Both the position numbers and the translations under genes were made by a program. Under the pieces are notes generated by a model. The model did no database searches. It was not told where the DNA came from and saw only the letters and a list, made by a program, of their open reading frames with translations. Positions 53,573-62,548 of a stretch of DNA of 64,000 nucleotides are shown here, in pieces (within the stretch, counting starts at the first letter, position 1; every line of letters begins with the position of its first letter). Source of the DNA: Chersky-840 sp963810195 (GTDB taxonomy: Bacteria > Actinomycetota > Acidimicrobiia > Acidimicrobiales > UBA8190); assembly GCA_963810195.1 (NCBI GenBank), contig CAWEMO010000004.1, positions 124,001 to 188,000 on the forward strand. Reading direction: 5' to 3'.

Positions 53573-54772
53573 TCACGTCGCCCCCTCCGGTGCCACCGGC
53601 TCGCGCGGCAGGCCCAGCACCCGCTCCCCGATCACGTTGTGCTGGATCTCGTTGGTCCCCGCGAAGATCGACGCCGCCTGATAGTAGAGCCATGCTCGCT
53701 GCCAGGATCCGTCCCCGGGGTTGGCGGTGGCGTCGCGCCACAGCGGAGCAGCCGGGCCGAGGACCTCGAGCGCCAGGCCATGGAGGCGCTTGCTCATCTC
53801 GCTCCAGTACAGCTTGAGGATGCTCCCCTCGGGCCCGGGCTCGAGGCCACGTTGGAGCTTGGAGAGCGAGCGCCAGTTGTGGAGCTGGAACAGCCGCACC
53901 TCCACGTAGGCCTGGGCCAGCTTGCGGCGCAGCCGCGTGTCGTCGAACGCGCCGACGGCCGCGGCGACCGACAGGAGCTCCTCGAGGTGCTGCAGATGGA
54001 TGACCAGCTGCCGCGGGTTCACGCCCCGTTCGTGCGACAAGGTGGAGCCCGCCACCCGCCAGCCCTCACCGGGGGCACCCACCAGCTGGTCGTCGGGCAC
54101 GAACACGTCGTCGAGCTCCACCTCGTTGAACTCGGCCTCACCGGTCAGCTGCACGAGCGGGTGCACGCCGACGCCCGGGGCGTGCATGTCCACCACGAAG
54201 TACGACAGGCCCTTGTGCTTGGGGGCGGATGGGTCGCTGCGCGCCAGGCACACCCCCCAGTCCGCGAACTGCGCGTACGAGGTCCAGACCTTGCGCCCGA
54301 TGAGCTGCCAGCCCCCCTCCACCGGGCGTGCCGTGGTGCGGACCGCCGCCAGGTCGGATCCGGCGTCGGGCTCCGAGAACAACTGGCACCACAGCGTCGC
54401 GCCGAGGGGGATGGACGGCAGCCACCGCGCCTTCTGGTCGGCTGTGCCGTGGGCGAGGAGCGTCGGCCCCGCCAGGTTCACGCCGATGCGCCCGACGAGC
54501 TCGGGGGCACGGGCGCGTGCCAGTTCCTCCTGCACGACGAAGTTCTCGGCCGGACCGAGTCCCCGGCCGCCGTAGGCCTCCGGCCACGTCACCGCCACCC
54601 AGCCCGCTCCGGCCAGGTCCGACTGCCACCGGCGACCGAAGGCGACCTCCTCCTCGAGGTCGTCGAAGCGCGGCGGCAGACCCACCCCGTACTCCCATGG
54701 GAGGTGGCTGCGGAGCCACTCCCGCAGCTGCCCGCGGAGTTGCTCCTGTTCCGGCGTCGTGGTCAGGTCCAT
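53573..54772 (-). CDS. Acyl-CoA dehydrogenase (long, alpha-subunit type)
   Basis: A 399-residue acyl-CoA dehydrogenase: TTPEQEQLRGQLREWLRSHLP, FSEPDAGSDLAAVRTTAR, GRKVWTSYAQFADWGVCLARSD, TLSHERGVNPRQ and SIFAGTNEIQHNVIGERVLGLPRE. Ala stands where MCAD has Glu376. The ATG at 54772 is 14 bp from a palindrome that separates it from a divergent, shorter acyl-CoA dehydrogenase. The pair looks like the two subunits of an alpha2-beta2 enzyme of the ChsE type. It heads the unit ACAD, hydratase, CoA transferase, alcohol dehydrogenase. Confidence 0.9.
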   Translation of the reverse strand: MDLTTTPEQEQLRGQLREWLRSHLPWEYGVGLPPRFDDLEEEVAFGRRWQSDLAGAGWVAVTWPEAYGGRGLGPAENFVVQEELARARAPELVGRIGVNLAGPTLLAHGTADQKARWLPSIPLGATLWCQLFSEPDAGSDLAAVRTTARPVEGGWQLIGRKVWTSYAQFADWGVCLARSDPSAPKHKGLSYFVVDMHAPGVGVHPLVQLTGEAEFNEVELDDVFVPDDQLVGAPGEGWRVAGSTLSHERGVNPRQLVIHLQHLEELLSVAAAVGAFDDTRLRRKLAQAYVEVRLFQLHNWRSLSKLQRGLEPGPEGSILKLYWSEMSKRLHGLALEVLGPAAPLWRDATANPGDGSWQRAWLYYQAASIFAGTNEIQHNVIGERVLGLPREPVAPEGAT

Positions 54773-54786
54773 CGGCCTGCGCCAGC

Positions 54787-54802
54787 ATGACACATGCGTC
54801 AG
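54787..54802. promoter_or_regulatory. CTGAC-N6-GTCAG palindrome, site 8
   Basis: ATGAC-ACATGC-GTCAG; the inner 14 bases are a near-perfect dyad. It lies between the divergent acyl-CoA dehydrogenase genes starting at 54772 and 54837. Confidence 0.65.
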
Positions 54803-54836
54803 GCTCCCGAACGGGCCGGTGGATAGGCTCCCGCCG

Positions 54837-55973
54837 ATGGACTTCGAGCTCTCCGCCGACCAGGTCGCGCTGCAGGACGCGGCGGCCGGCCTTCTCGAGG
54901 GTGCGTGCACGACCGCCCGCGTCCGGGAAGTGGCCGCCACGGATCGCCATCTCGACGACGACCTGTGGGCGGCGATGGCCGAGCAGGGCTGGCCCGCCGT
55001 CGAGCGCTCTGCGGACGACGGCGGCCTCGGGCTCGGCATGGTCGAGGTGGCGGTGCTGTGCGAACAGCTGGGACGCCATGTCGCGCCTGTTCCGTTCGCC
55101 GGCACCGTCGTGGCGCACGGGGCACTGGTCTCGGCCATGGCCGACGGCGAGCTCGAGGCGAGCGCGGACCTGGCCGGCACCGCGGTCCGGGGGTGGGCGC
55201 AACGACTGGCCTCGGGTGATGCCGTCGGTGCGGTGGCGTGGTCGCGACAGGCCGATGCGGTGCGCGCCCGGTGCGACCGGGACGGGACATGGCGCCTGAC
55301 CGGGCGCGCCGATCCCGTGGTCGACGGGCCGCTGGCCGACCTCGTGGTCGTGTTCGCCGAGGCCGACGGGGCCCCGGCCCTGTTCGCGCTGGCACCGGAC
55401 GGTGGGGACCGCCCTGTCCCGGAGCCGGCAATGGACCGTACCCGCAGCCTCGGCTGGCTCATGCTCGACGACCGCGCCGCCCTCAAGCTCGGCCACGACC
55501 GGGCCGCGGATGCGGTGCTCGACCGGTCCGTGGCCGCGGTGTGCGCCGAGATGCTCGGGGCCGCCGACGTCGTGCTGGCCATGACGGTCCAGTACGCCAA
55601 GGACCGTGTCCAATTCGGCAGGCCCATCGGTGGGTTCCAGGCCGTGAAGCACCGGTGCGCGGACATGCTGGTGGACGTGGAGGGCATGCGCTCCGCCGCG
55701 TACTACGCGGCGTGGGCCGTGGGCGCGGACGACCCCGAGGCTTCGGCGGCGGCGTCGGCGGCCAAGGTGTGGTGCTCGGACGCGGCGCGCCGCGTCATGG
55801 CCTCGGGGCTACAGGTCCACGGCGGCATCGGGTTCACGTGGGAGCACGATCTCCACCTGTTCCTGAAGCGCTCGCAACTGGACCAGGTGAGCTTCGGAGA
55901 CGCCGTGTACCACCGCGAGCGGATCGCCCGGATACTCAGGCCTCGTGCCGAGGCCGGTCAGCCGGTGTTCTGA
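54837..55973 (+). CDS. Acyl-CoA dehydrogenase (short, beta-subunit type)
   Basis: A 378-residue acyl-CoA dehydrogenase: MDFELSADQVALQDAAAGLLEG, AVLCEQLGRHVAPVPFAGT, KDRVQFGRPIGGFQAVKHRCADM and GGIGFTWEHDLHLFLKRSQ. It is paralogous to the gene at 21959. Conserved SEP and ASD motifs of the FAD loop are weak, and the MCAD catalytic Glu position reads Phe (VSFGDAV), as if this subunit depended on its partner. The ATG at 54837 is 34 bp after the palindrome shared with the longer dehydrogenase. Confidence 0.86.
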   Translation: MDFELSADQVALQDAAAGLLEGACTTARVREVAATDRHLDDDLWAAMAEQGWPAVERSADDGGLGLGMVEVAVLCEQLGRHVAPVPFAGTVVAHGALVSAMADGELEASADLAGTAVRGWAQRLASGDAVGAVAWSRQADAVRARCDRDGTWRLTGRADPVVDGPLADLVVVFAEADGAPALFALAPDGGDRPVPEPAMDRTRSLGWLMLDDRAALKLGHDRAADAVLDRSVAAVCAEMLGAADVVLAMTVQYAKDRVQFGRPIGGFQAVKHRCADMLVDVEGMRSAAYYAAWAVGADDPEASAAASAAKVWCSDAARRVMASGLQVHGGIGFTWEHDLHLFLKRSQLDQVSFGDAVYHRERIARILRPRAEAGQPVF

Positions 55974-55991
55974 GTCGCTCCTTATGGCCGG

Positions 55992-56852
55992 CTACCGGCG
56001 CAGGCGGATGACGGCGAGAGGCGCCGCCAGGGCGACGATGAGCGCGGACCAGGCCATCGACGCCGGCAGGTAGTAGCCGAGCGAGTGACCGAGCGCAGCT
56101 TCGGCGGCATGGCCCTCGGTCAGGATCCGCACGGTGTTGACCATGGCCGTGATGGGCTGGTGGTTGGCGAAGGCCTGCATCCACCCGGGCATGGTCGACA
56201 CCGGGACGTAGGCGCTGGACACGAAGGTCAGCGGGAAGACCAGGAACGACAGGCTCTGCGCCGCCTGCGGGCTCCCCGCGAACAGTCCCAGCGCGACGAA
56301 AAGCCAGCAGAAGGCGAAGCCGAACAACGCGCACATGCCGAACGCTTCGAGGGCGGGGCCGACACCGTTGTGGATGCGGAAGCCGATGGCGAAGCCGATT
56401 CCCGTGGTGATGGCCAGGCTCAACACGGTGAGCGCGGTGTTGGCCCAGACATTGGCGTCGATGATCGAGAAGCGCGAGATGGGCAGGCTCCGCAGCCGGT
56501 CCATGAGACCCAGGCCGAGGTCGTCGGCGACACCGGCCGACGCGCCCATGCCGGTGAAGAGCACGCTGGTGGCCACGAATCCGGGGACCAGGAAGTCGAC
56601 GTAGCGCAGCGAGCCGGTGTGCGCGACCGCGCCTCCGAAGACGTAGCGGAAGATCAGCAGGAACAGCGCGCCCTGGGCCGTGCCGGCCACGATCAGCTGC
56701 GGGGTACGGACGAACTTCTTCACCGTCCTCCCTGCGATGGTGAGGGTCGAGACGACCTGGGAGGCGCCGGGCCGGGCGTGGGGGCCCCCGGGAGCAGGAG
56801 ATCGCGGCGCCCCGTTGGTCGTGGAGTCGGAGTCGAAGGTCGTGGTGGTCAT
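55992..56852 (-). CDS. ABC-2 type transporter permease (DrrB-like)
   Basis: A 286-residue membrane protein with six predicted hydrophobic segments, including LIVAGTAQGALFLLIFRYVFGG, FLVPGFVATSVLFTGMGASAG and LSFLVFPLTFVSSAYVPVSTMPGWMQAFANHQPITAMV, the last being typical of the ABC-2 family. The N-terminal 35 residues are cytoplasmic and Ser/Thr/Pro-rich. It follows the ATPase gene by 17 bp. The pair exports a hydrophobic compound or drug; substrate unknown. Confidence 0.88.
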   Translation of the reverse strand: MTTTTFDSDSTTNGAPRSPAPGGPHARPGASQVVSTLTIAGRTVKKFVRTPQLIVAGTAQGALFLLIFRYVFGGAVAHTGSLRYVDFLVPGFVATSVLFTGMGASAGVADDLGLGLMDRLRSLPISRFSIIDANVWANTALTVLSLAITTGIGFAIGFRIHNGVGPALEAFGMCALFGFAFCWLFVALGLFAGSPQAAQSLSFLVFPLTFVSSAYVPVSTMPGWMQAFANHQPITAMVNTVRILTEGHAAEAALGHSLGYYLPASMAWSALIVALAAPLAVIRLRR

Positions 56853-56869
56853 GGCTCGGTCCTTTCGGG

Positions 56870-57859
56870 TCAGGCGACGCGGTCGTCGGCGTCGGAACGG
56901 GAGTCGGATCCGGAGGTCCCGCCCGCCGGTGTGCCGGTCAGCTTGAGGAAGACCTCGTCCAACGTGGGGTGACGCACGGTGACGTCTTCGATGTCGATGC
57001 CGGCGTCGTCGAGCGCCCGCACGACGAGGGCGAGGACCCCGGCCCCCTTGGGGGCGTCGATGGAGCACCGCTGGGTGTCCTCGTCGATCGCAGCCGTCCC
57101 GATGCCCAGCCCTTCGAGCACGCCCGCGGCGCGAGCGAGCGCAGACGCCTCTCGCGTGTGGAGGTCGAGCACGTCCGCGCCCACGCGCTGCTTGAGCTCG
57201 GCCGGTGAACCCTGCGCCACCACGCGCCCCTCGTCGATGATGACGATGAGCGCGGCGAGGTGGTCGGCCTCGTCGAGGTACTGCGTGGTGAGCAGGACGT
57301 CGGTGCTTGCTTCCCCGAGGGCCTTGATGGCCTCCCACAACTCGATGCGGCTTCTCGGATCGAGGCCGGTGGTCGGCTCGTCGAGGAGCAGCAGGCGGGG
57401 CGAGCCCACCAGGCTGGCCCCCAGGTCGAGCCGGCGCCGCATGCCGCCCGAGTAGGTCTTGACCAAGCGGTCGCCCGCCTCTGAGAGCCCGAGGCGCTCG
57501 AGGATCGCCGCGCTGGCGGCGCGCGCCGAGCGACGGGACTGGCCGTAGAGCCGGGCCACCATGGCCAGGTTCTCCCTGCCGGTCATCATCGCCTCCAAGG
57601 CTGCGGACTGTCCGGCCAGGCCGATCATCCGACGCACAGCCTGCGGCTCGCGCACCACGTCGTGGCCGGCCACGGTCAGGGACCCGGCGTCGGGTCGGAG
57701 CAGGGTGGCCACGGACCGCACGAACGTGGTCTTCCCCGAACCGTTGGGGCCGAGGATGGCGACGATGCGGCCCGACGGGAGGCTGAGGTCGAGGTCCGCC
57801 AGGGCGGTGACGCGTCCGAAGCGCTTGGTGAGGCCGCGGGCCTCGATCAGGGCGGTCAT
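56870..57859 (-). CDS. ABC transporter ATP-binding protein (DrrA-like)
   Basis: A 329-residue ATPase: Walker A GPNGSGKT near 38-45, Q-loop GLAGQSAAL, signature YSGGMRRRLDLG, Walker B LLLLDEPTTGLDPRSR and a TTQYLDEAD switch with Gln in place of His, as in DrrA. The C-terminal extension with RHPTLDEVFLKLTG is also DrrA-like. Its partner permease follows directly. A PadR regulator lies 215 bp upstream on the same strand and may control the exporter. Confidence 0.9.
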   Translation of the reverse strand: MTALIEARGLTKRFGRVTALADLDLSLPSGRIVAILGPNGSGKTTFVRSVATLLRPDAGSLTVAGHDVVREPQAVRRMIGLAGQSAALEAMMTGRENLAMVARLYGQSRRSARAASAAILERLGLSEAGDRLVKTYSGGMRRRLDLGASLVGSPRLLLLDEPTTGLDPRSRIELWEAIKALGEASTDVLLTTQYLDEADHLAALIVIIDEGRVVAQGSPAELKQRVGADVLDLHTREASALARAAGVLEGLGIGTAAIDEDTQRCSIDAPKGAGVLALVVRALDDAGIDIEDVTVRHPTLDEVFLKLTGTPAGGTSGSDSRSDADDRVA

Positions 57860-58038
57860 GGATGGTTCCTCTCTGTCTCTCTGGGTCCCGCATCACCGCG
57901 GGCCTGTCGATGTTCAGGTCCGCGTCCGTGCGGAGGTGTCGGACCTGTCTGAGGGGTCGATCCGTGCCGGTGTCCTACGCTGTGGGTGCAGCCCCGAGCG
58001 AGGTTCCTGCGGAATCGACCTCGTGGTTCACATGCCCC

Positions 58039-58066
58039 GGGGTCGCGTGCTCGAACACGCGGCCCC
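58039..58066 (-). terminator. Hairpin downstream of the PadR gene
   Basis: GGGGTCGCGTG and CACGCGGCCCC form an 11-bp stem (one G-U) with a 6-nt loop, 9 bp after the PadR stop. A TTTT run exists only on the plus-strand side, so termination in the PadR direction is uncertain. The rest of 57860-58074 shows no gene. Confidence 0.4.
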
Positions 58067-58074
58067 GTGGCGTT

Positions 58075-58848
58075 TTAAGACTCTGTGCTCGAAGACTCTG
58101 TGCTCGAAGACTCTGTGCTCGAAGACTCTGTGCTCGAAGAATCTGAGTGCGCCCCTTCCCCTTTGACCACGGTGTTGGCGGGAGAGTCGGATGAGCCGAA
58201 TTGCCGAACGGCGGCTGAGCCGAAGTGCTCCGCGGCGTCCGGGCCGACGGCGGCGGCCGACGCGCTGAATGCGCGCCACAGCTCGAGGCCGTCGAGCGAG
58301 CCGTCGTCGATCTCCTTGATCAACCGGCGCACGAAATCGAGCTCTGCCTCCATGACCTTCTCTTCGTACTCCCCCTCGAGCTCGAACAGGCGCGGCAGCC
58401 CCGCGTCGGCGGCGGCCCGGTACGCGGCGCGGACCTGTGTCAGACGGATCTCGAGAGCCAGGGCACGCTGGCGCAGCGCCTCGAGCGCGTCCTGGGTGTC
58501 GAGGGCGGGGAGGAAGGAGAGCCCCGCCATGAAATGGGGGTACTCCTTGGCCGGGACGGCGATCAGCTCCGTGAGCCAGTCGGTGAGCTCCCGGGCTCCC
58601 GCGTCGGTGATCTCATAGACGGTCCGCTCCGGACGTCGGCCCTCCCGGATGGTGTCCCGGGCCCGGATCAAGCCCCGGTTCTCGAGCGAATCCACCACCG
58701 CGTACAGCGATCCGTAATTGAGGCGGACGCTCTCGTGCTTGGCCCGCGACCGCAGGGTCTGGGCCACCTCGTAGGGGTGCATGGGACGCTCGTAGAGGCA
58801 GACCAGTACCGCCAGGGCCAGGGGATTGGAGCGGGCCGAGCGGGGCAT
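58075..58848 (-). CDS. PadR-family transcriptional regulator with Ser/Thr repeat tail
   Basis: A 257-residue regulator. The N-terminal winged helix LALAVLVCLYERPMHPYEVAQTLRSRAKHESVRLNYGSLYAVVDSLENRGLIRARDTIREGRRPERTVYEITDAGARE covers residues 10-88; a helical C-terminal dimerisation domain (coiled-coil-like, about 110-200) follows. The last 20 residues are four ESSST-type pentads encoded by a 15-bp tandem repeat; the TAA follows the array directly. A 30-bp inverted repeat begins 3 bp upstream of the ATG, so autorepression is very likely. PadR genes often sit by DrrAB exporters and repress them. Confidence 0.88.
   Translation of the reverse strand: MPRSARSNPLALAVLVCLYERPMHPYEVAQTLRSRAKHESVRLNYGSLYAVVDSLENRGLIRARDTIREGRRPERTVYEITDAGARELTDWLTELIAVPAKEYPHFMAGLSFLPALDTQDALEALRQRALALEIRLTQVRAAYRAAADAGLPRLFELEGEYEEKVMEAELDFVRRLIKEIDDGSLDGLELWRAFSASAAAVGPDAAEHFGSAAVRQFGSSDSPANTVVKGEGAHSDSSSTESSSTESSSTESSSTES
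58078..58137. repeat. 15-bp tandem repeat at the 3' end of padR
   Basis: AGACTCTGTGCTCGA is repeated exactly four times, followed by a partial diverged unit. It encodes the Ser/Thr/Glu tail and abuts the stop codon. Confidence 0.85.
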
Positions 58849-58851
58849 GGA

Positions 58852-58881
58852 GTCAGAGTACTCTATTCAGAGTGCTCTGAC
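58852..58881. promoter_or_regulatory. 30-bp inverted repeat, putative PadR operator
   Basis: GTCAGAGTACTCT and AGAGTGCTCTGAC pair at 12 of 13 positions around ATTC. Each arm itself contains an AGAGTxCTCT-like dyad. It starts 3 bp upstream of the padR ATG. Beyond it, 58895-58941 is a GGACCC-rich low-complexity stretch before the next stop. Confidence 0.65.
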
Positions 58882-58941
58882 AAGAGGAAAGCAGGACCCC
58901 GGACCCCCGACCCCGGACCGGACCCCGGACCGGACCCCGGG

Positions 58942-60534
58942 TTACCTGGCCCGGCGCAACTCGGCGGCCATGGTGCGCAGGGTTCTGCGGTCGGGCTTGC
59001 CTGCCGCCAGGACCGGCAGGGCATCGAGCTGCACCACCATCTCGGGGGTCTTGAAGCGGGTCACGCCTCGCGCCACGAACCACTCCCGGCACGCGGCGAG
59101 GTCGAAGGACGCGGTGGCTTCGACGAATGCGGCCACCCGCTCGCCGACTTCCGGGTCCGGCACCGCCACCGCCACGGCGTGGCGGACGTCGGGGTGCGCT
59201 TCGAGGACCGCTTCGACTTCCGAAGCGGAGATGTTCTCGCCGGCGCGGATGATGATGTCGGAGAGCCGCCCCACCACCCGGAGCCAGCCCTCTTCGTCGA
59301 GCACGCCGAGGTCACCGGTGCGGAACCACCGGCCCCGGCCCGAGAGGACCAGGGTGGTGGCCAGCGGGTCGGCGTAGCCGGCGAAGAGCTCGGGGCCCCG
59401 CAGCCACAGCTCGCCCACCGCGCCCGGCCGGAGGCGAGCCGAGGTCTCGGGGTCGTGCACCTCGAGCTCGACGTCTCCGAGGGCGCGCCCGTCGGTGTCC
59501 CGGGCCCGCTCGACGCTGTCGCCGGGGCCCGAGGTCGTGACCGTCGGCGCCTCGGTGGACCCGTAGGTGCGCTTCACGCGACATCCGAAGGACTCGCTCG
59601 TGGCGTCCACGAAGGCGGGGCTCACCGAGGCCCCTCCCGTCGACACCAGCCGCAGGCTGCGCACACGCTCGCGCCGGAAGCCGGCCGTCGCCGCCATCTG
59701 CGAGAAGAACACGGGGGGAGCACCCATGAACGAGACGCGCTCCTCCTCGATCCGGCGCACGCCCTCGTCGGGATCCCAGGCCGCCATGAGGACGGCGGGG
59801 ATCCCCGCCGCCGACGGGATGAGCACCCCGTTGAGCAGTCCCGAGACGTGCGCCAACGGTGCGGGCATGAGGACGGCGTCGCTCTTGTCGAGCCCGTGCA
59901 CGCCCACCATGAGGGCGGCCTTGTACCCGAGGCCGCGATGGGTGTGCAGCGCCGCCTTGGGCACGCCGGTGGACCCCGAGGTGAACAGCACGACGGCGAT
60001 GTCCGTGGCCCGGGCGGGGCTCTGGTGCGCGGCCATGGCAGGCGCAGGACCGACAACGTCCAACAGCGCTTCGGGACCCTCGCCGCCGGTGATGAGCGCG
60101 TCGGGCCAGTGCGCCGCGGGCATGCCCGCGCTCGTCAGGACCAACACCGGGTGCACCTGATCGAGCGCGGCCTGCACCTCGGCACCGCCCAGCCGGTGGT
60201 GCAGGGGTGCGGCCACGGCGCCGAGGCGCCAGCACGCCCGGTAGAGGAGGAAGGGGGCGGCGCCGTTGGGCATCTGCCAGCTCACGACGTCCCCCCGCCG
60301 GACACCGGACGCGGCCAACGAGCCTGCCACCGCGGCGACGCCGGCCTCGACGGCGCCGGGGTCGAGACGACCCGTGGCGTCGACCACGGACGCGCCCCCG
60401 CCCGAGAAGGTGGCGTCGAGCGCTCCCCGGTCCCAGGCCCCGCCGGTCTGCCGGTACCGTGCCGCCCGGGCCTGTACCAACGTCGGGCGGAGCCGCTGTC
60501 CCGGACGCGTCGACGCCGTACGGAGCGGGGCCAT
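58942..60534 (-). CDS. Acyl-CoA synthetase (AMP-forming)
   Basis: A 530-residue ANL ligase: VVLFTSGSTGVPKAALHTH is the P-loop near 180-198, KRTYGSTEAPTVT the A5 region, RTGDLGVLDEEGWLRVVGRLSDIIIRAGENISASEVE the hinge and C-terminal start, and LPVLAAGKPDRRTLR the catalytic Lys. The first 40 residues are an Arg/Ala-rich extension. It is divergent from another acyl-CoA synthetase at 60578, and a palindrome lies between them. Substrate class cannot be told. Confidence 0.88.
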   Translation of the reverse strand: MAPLRTASTRPGQRLRPTLVQARAARYRQTGGAWDRGALDATFSGGGASVVDATGRLDPGAVEAGVAAVAGSLAASGVRRGDVVSWQMPNGAAPFLLYRACWRLGAVAAPLHHRLGGAEVQAALDQVHPVLVLTSAGMPAAHWPDALITGGEGPEALLDVVGPAPAMAAHQSPARATDIAVVLFTSGSTGVPKAALHTHRGLGYKAALMVGVHGLDKSDAVLMPAPLAHVSGLLNGVLIPSAAGIPAVLMAAWDPDEGVRRIEEERVSFMGAPPVFFSQMAATAGFRRERVRSLRLVSTGGASVSPAFVDATSESFGCRVKRTYGSTEAPTVTTSGPGDSVERARDTDGRALGDVELEVHDPETSARLRPGAVGELWLRGPELFAGYADPLATTLVLSGRGRWFRTGDLGVLDEEGWLRVVGRLSDIIIRAGENISASEVEAVLEAHPDVRHAVAVAVPDPEVGERVAAFVEATASFDLAACREWFVARGVTRFKTPEMVVQLDALPVLAAGKPDRRTLRTMAAELRRAR

Positions 60535-60569
60535 CCGGCCAACGCTACCGCCGCGTCGGTTGCCCTAAC

Positions 60570-60585
60570 CTGACGCCGTGGTCAG
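60570..60585. promoter_or_regulatory. CTGAC-N6-GTCAG palindrome, site 9
   Basis: CTGAC-GCCGTG-GTCAG, perfect arms. It lies 35 bp upstream of the leftward synthetase ATG at 60534 and covers the GTG taken as the start of the rightward synthetase, as at site 7. Confidence 0.68.
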
Positions 60586-62393
60586 AGAACGCGCCGCGTC
60601 CCGGACGCATATCGTGGCCCCGCCCGAGGTGGCCGAGCGGGTGGCGTTGGCCCCGCCGCCGGGCGAGGCACCGCTGCCGGCCCCGAACGCCGCCGCGCTG
60701 CTGCGCCGCAACGGCACCGACCCCGCCTTCGCCTCCCGCCCGGCGTTGCGCTTCGGCGAGCGGGTGTGGACCCACGCCGAGGCCTACGGCGAGATGACCA
60801 GGTACGCGGCGCTGTTCCTCGACCGGCTCGACCCGGCCCGTCCGCCGCATGTGGCCGTGCTCCTCGACAACACCCCCGAGTACGTCTTCTGCCTGGGCGG
60901 CGCGGGCCTGGCCGGCGCGGCCGTCGTGGGCCTCAACCACACCCGGCGCGACGAGCACCTGCTGGCCGACATCGGCTACACCGACGTCCAGCTGCTCGTC
61001 ACCGAGCCGCGCCACCAGGAGCTGCTCGAGCCGGTGGCGGGCGATCTGGCGCTACCGGGCGGTCTGTTCGTGTCGGAGCGCTTCGCCGACGGGGACGACC
61101 CGCCGCGCACCATGGGCGAGCCGCTGGGCGCGGCCCTCGAGCGGTGGGCGCCGGGGACCGGGGACCCCGGCCTCGAGCCCGACGTGGAGACGCTGTGGGT
61201 GTTGCTGTTCACCTCGGGCACCTCGTCCGCGCCCAAGGCGGTGCGTTGCACCCAGCGGCGGCTGCTCACCACCGGGAACCGGATGACGATGGTGCTCGAC
61301 GTCGGCCCCGACGACGTCGGCTATCTCGCCATGCCCCTCTTCCACTCCAACTCGCTCATGGTGGGGCTGGCGCCGGCTCTCGTGGCCGGGGCCTCGGTCG
61401 GGCTCGCCCGGCGCTTCAGCGCCTCGCGCTTTCTGGAGGACGTGCGCCGGTACGGGGCCACGTGGTTCAACTACACCGGCAAGCCCCTCGCCTACCTGCT
61501 GGCCACCCCGGAACGACCCGACGACGCGCGAGAACCCGCTGCGGCTGGCCTACGGCAACGAGGGCTCCCCCCACGTGGTGGAGGCGGTGGCCAAGCGGTT
61601 CGACGTCGCGGTGGTGGACGTGTTCGGCTCGACCGAGGGCGGCATCGCTCTCGACCGCTCGGGCGGGGTGCCGCGGGGATCGGTGGGCAAGCTCCGCCAG
61701 GGGATCAAGGTGGTCGACCCCGACGGCAACGAGCGGCCCCGCGCCGTGTTCGACGCCGAGGGCCGCCTCCTCAATGCGGACGAGTGCGTAGGCGAGATGG
61801 TCAACGTCGGGGGGGTGGGCCCCTTCGAGGGGTATTACCGCAACGAGGAGGCCATGGCCCGCACCACCCGCAACGGTTGGTACTGGAGCGGCGACCTCGG
61901 GTACGTCGACGACGAGGGTTGGATGTACTTCGCGGGACGGACCTCGGACTGGCTCCGGGTCGACGGCGAGAATTTCCCGGCCGCGCCCATCGAAGCCATC
62001 GTGGCCCGCCACCCCGACGTCGTGCTGGCCTCGGTCTACGGCGTCCCCGACGTGGACTCCGGGGACCAGGTGATGGCGGCGCTGGTTCTGCGCGAAGGGA
62101 CGAGCTTCGACCCCGCCGCCTTCGCGTCGTGGGTCGACGCCCAGAGCGACCTGAGCCCGAAATGGCGCCCCCGCTACGTGCGGTTGTGCGCGGCACTTCC
62201 CACCACGCCCACCAACAAGGTGCTCGTGCGCACCCTCGTGCACCAGAAGTTCCGGGCCGACCGCGTCGGGGGGGAGCCGGTGCTGGTGCGTGGCCGGGGC
62301 GAGGAGCGCTACCGGGCCTTCGGGCCCGACGAGGAGTCGGTGCTGCACGACGCCTTCGTCGAGAGCGGGCGCGTCCAGGCGTGGGACCTGTAG
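60578..62393 (+). CDS. Acyl-CoA synthetase (frameshifted)
   Basis: An ANL ligase of about 604 residues if repaired. The first frame gives VVLNHT-like VVGLNHTRRDEHLLADIGY, the P-loop LLFTSGTSSAPKAVRCTQRR and MPLFHSNSLMVGLAPALVAGASVGLARRFSASRFLEDVRRYGATWFNYTGKPLAYLLATPERPDD; near 61525 the sense continues in another frame: RLAYGNEGSPHVVEAVAKRFDVAVVDVFGSTEGGIALDRSGG, SGDLGYVDDEGWMYFAGRTSDWLRVDGENFP, and ALPTTPTNKVLVRTL with the catalytic Lys. One extra base explains it. The arrangement resembles FadD17-like synthetases. GTG 60578 lies inside the operator, so GTG 60614 or 60629 are alternative starts. Confidence 0.78.
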
Positions 62394-62395
62394 CC

Positions 62396-62475
62396 ACGGG
62401 CGCGGGCGCGGGCGCGGGCGTGGCCGCGGGCGGGGGCGCGGGCGCGGGCGGGGGCGCGGGCGCGGGCGACATCGA
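62396..62475. repeat. GCGGGC hexanucleotide repeat after the synthetase stop
   Basis: GCGGGC and GGGGGC units repeat more than ten times directly after the TAG at 62391-62393, followed by a GGACCC-type repeat to about 62520. The G-rich plus strand could form quadruplexes. The gap 62394-62548 holds no gene. Confidence 0.75.
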
Positions 62476-62548
62476 CCCGGGCGCCGGGCGCGGACCCGGA
62501 CCCGGACGCGGACCGGAACGCCGGGAACGGTAGGACCTGAAGGATCGC

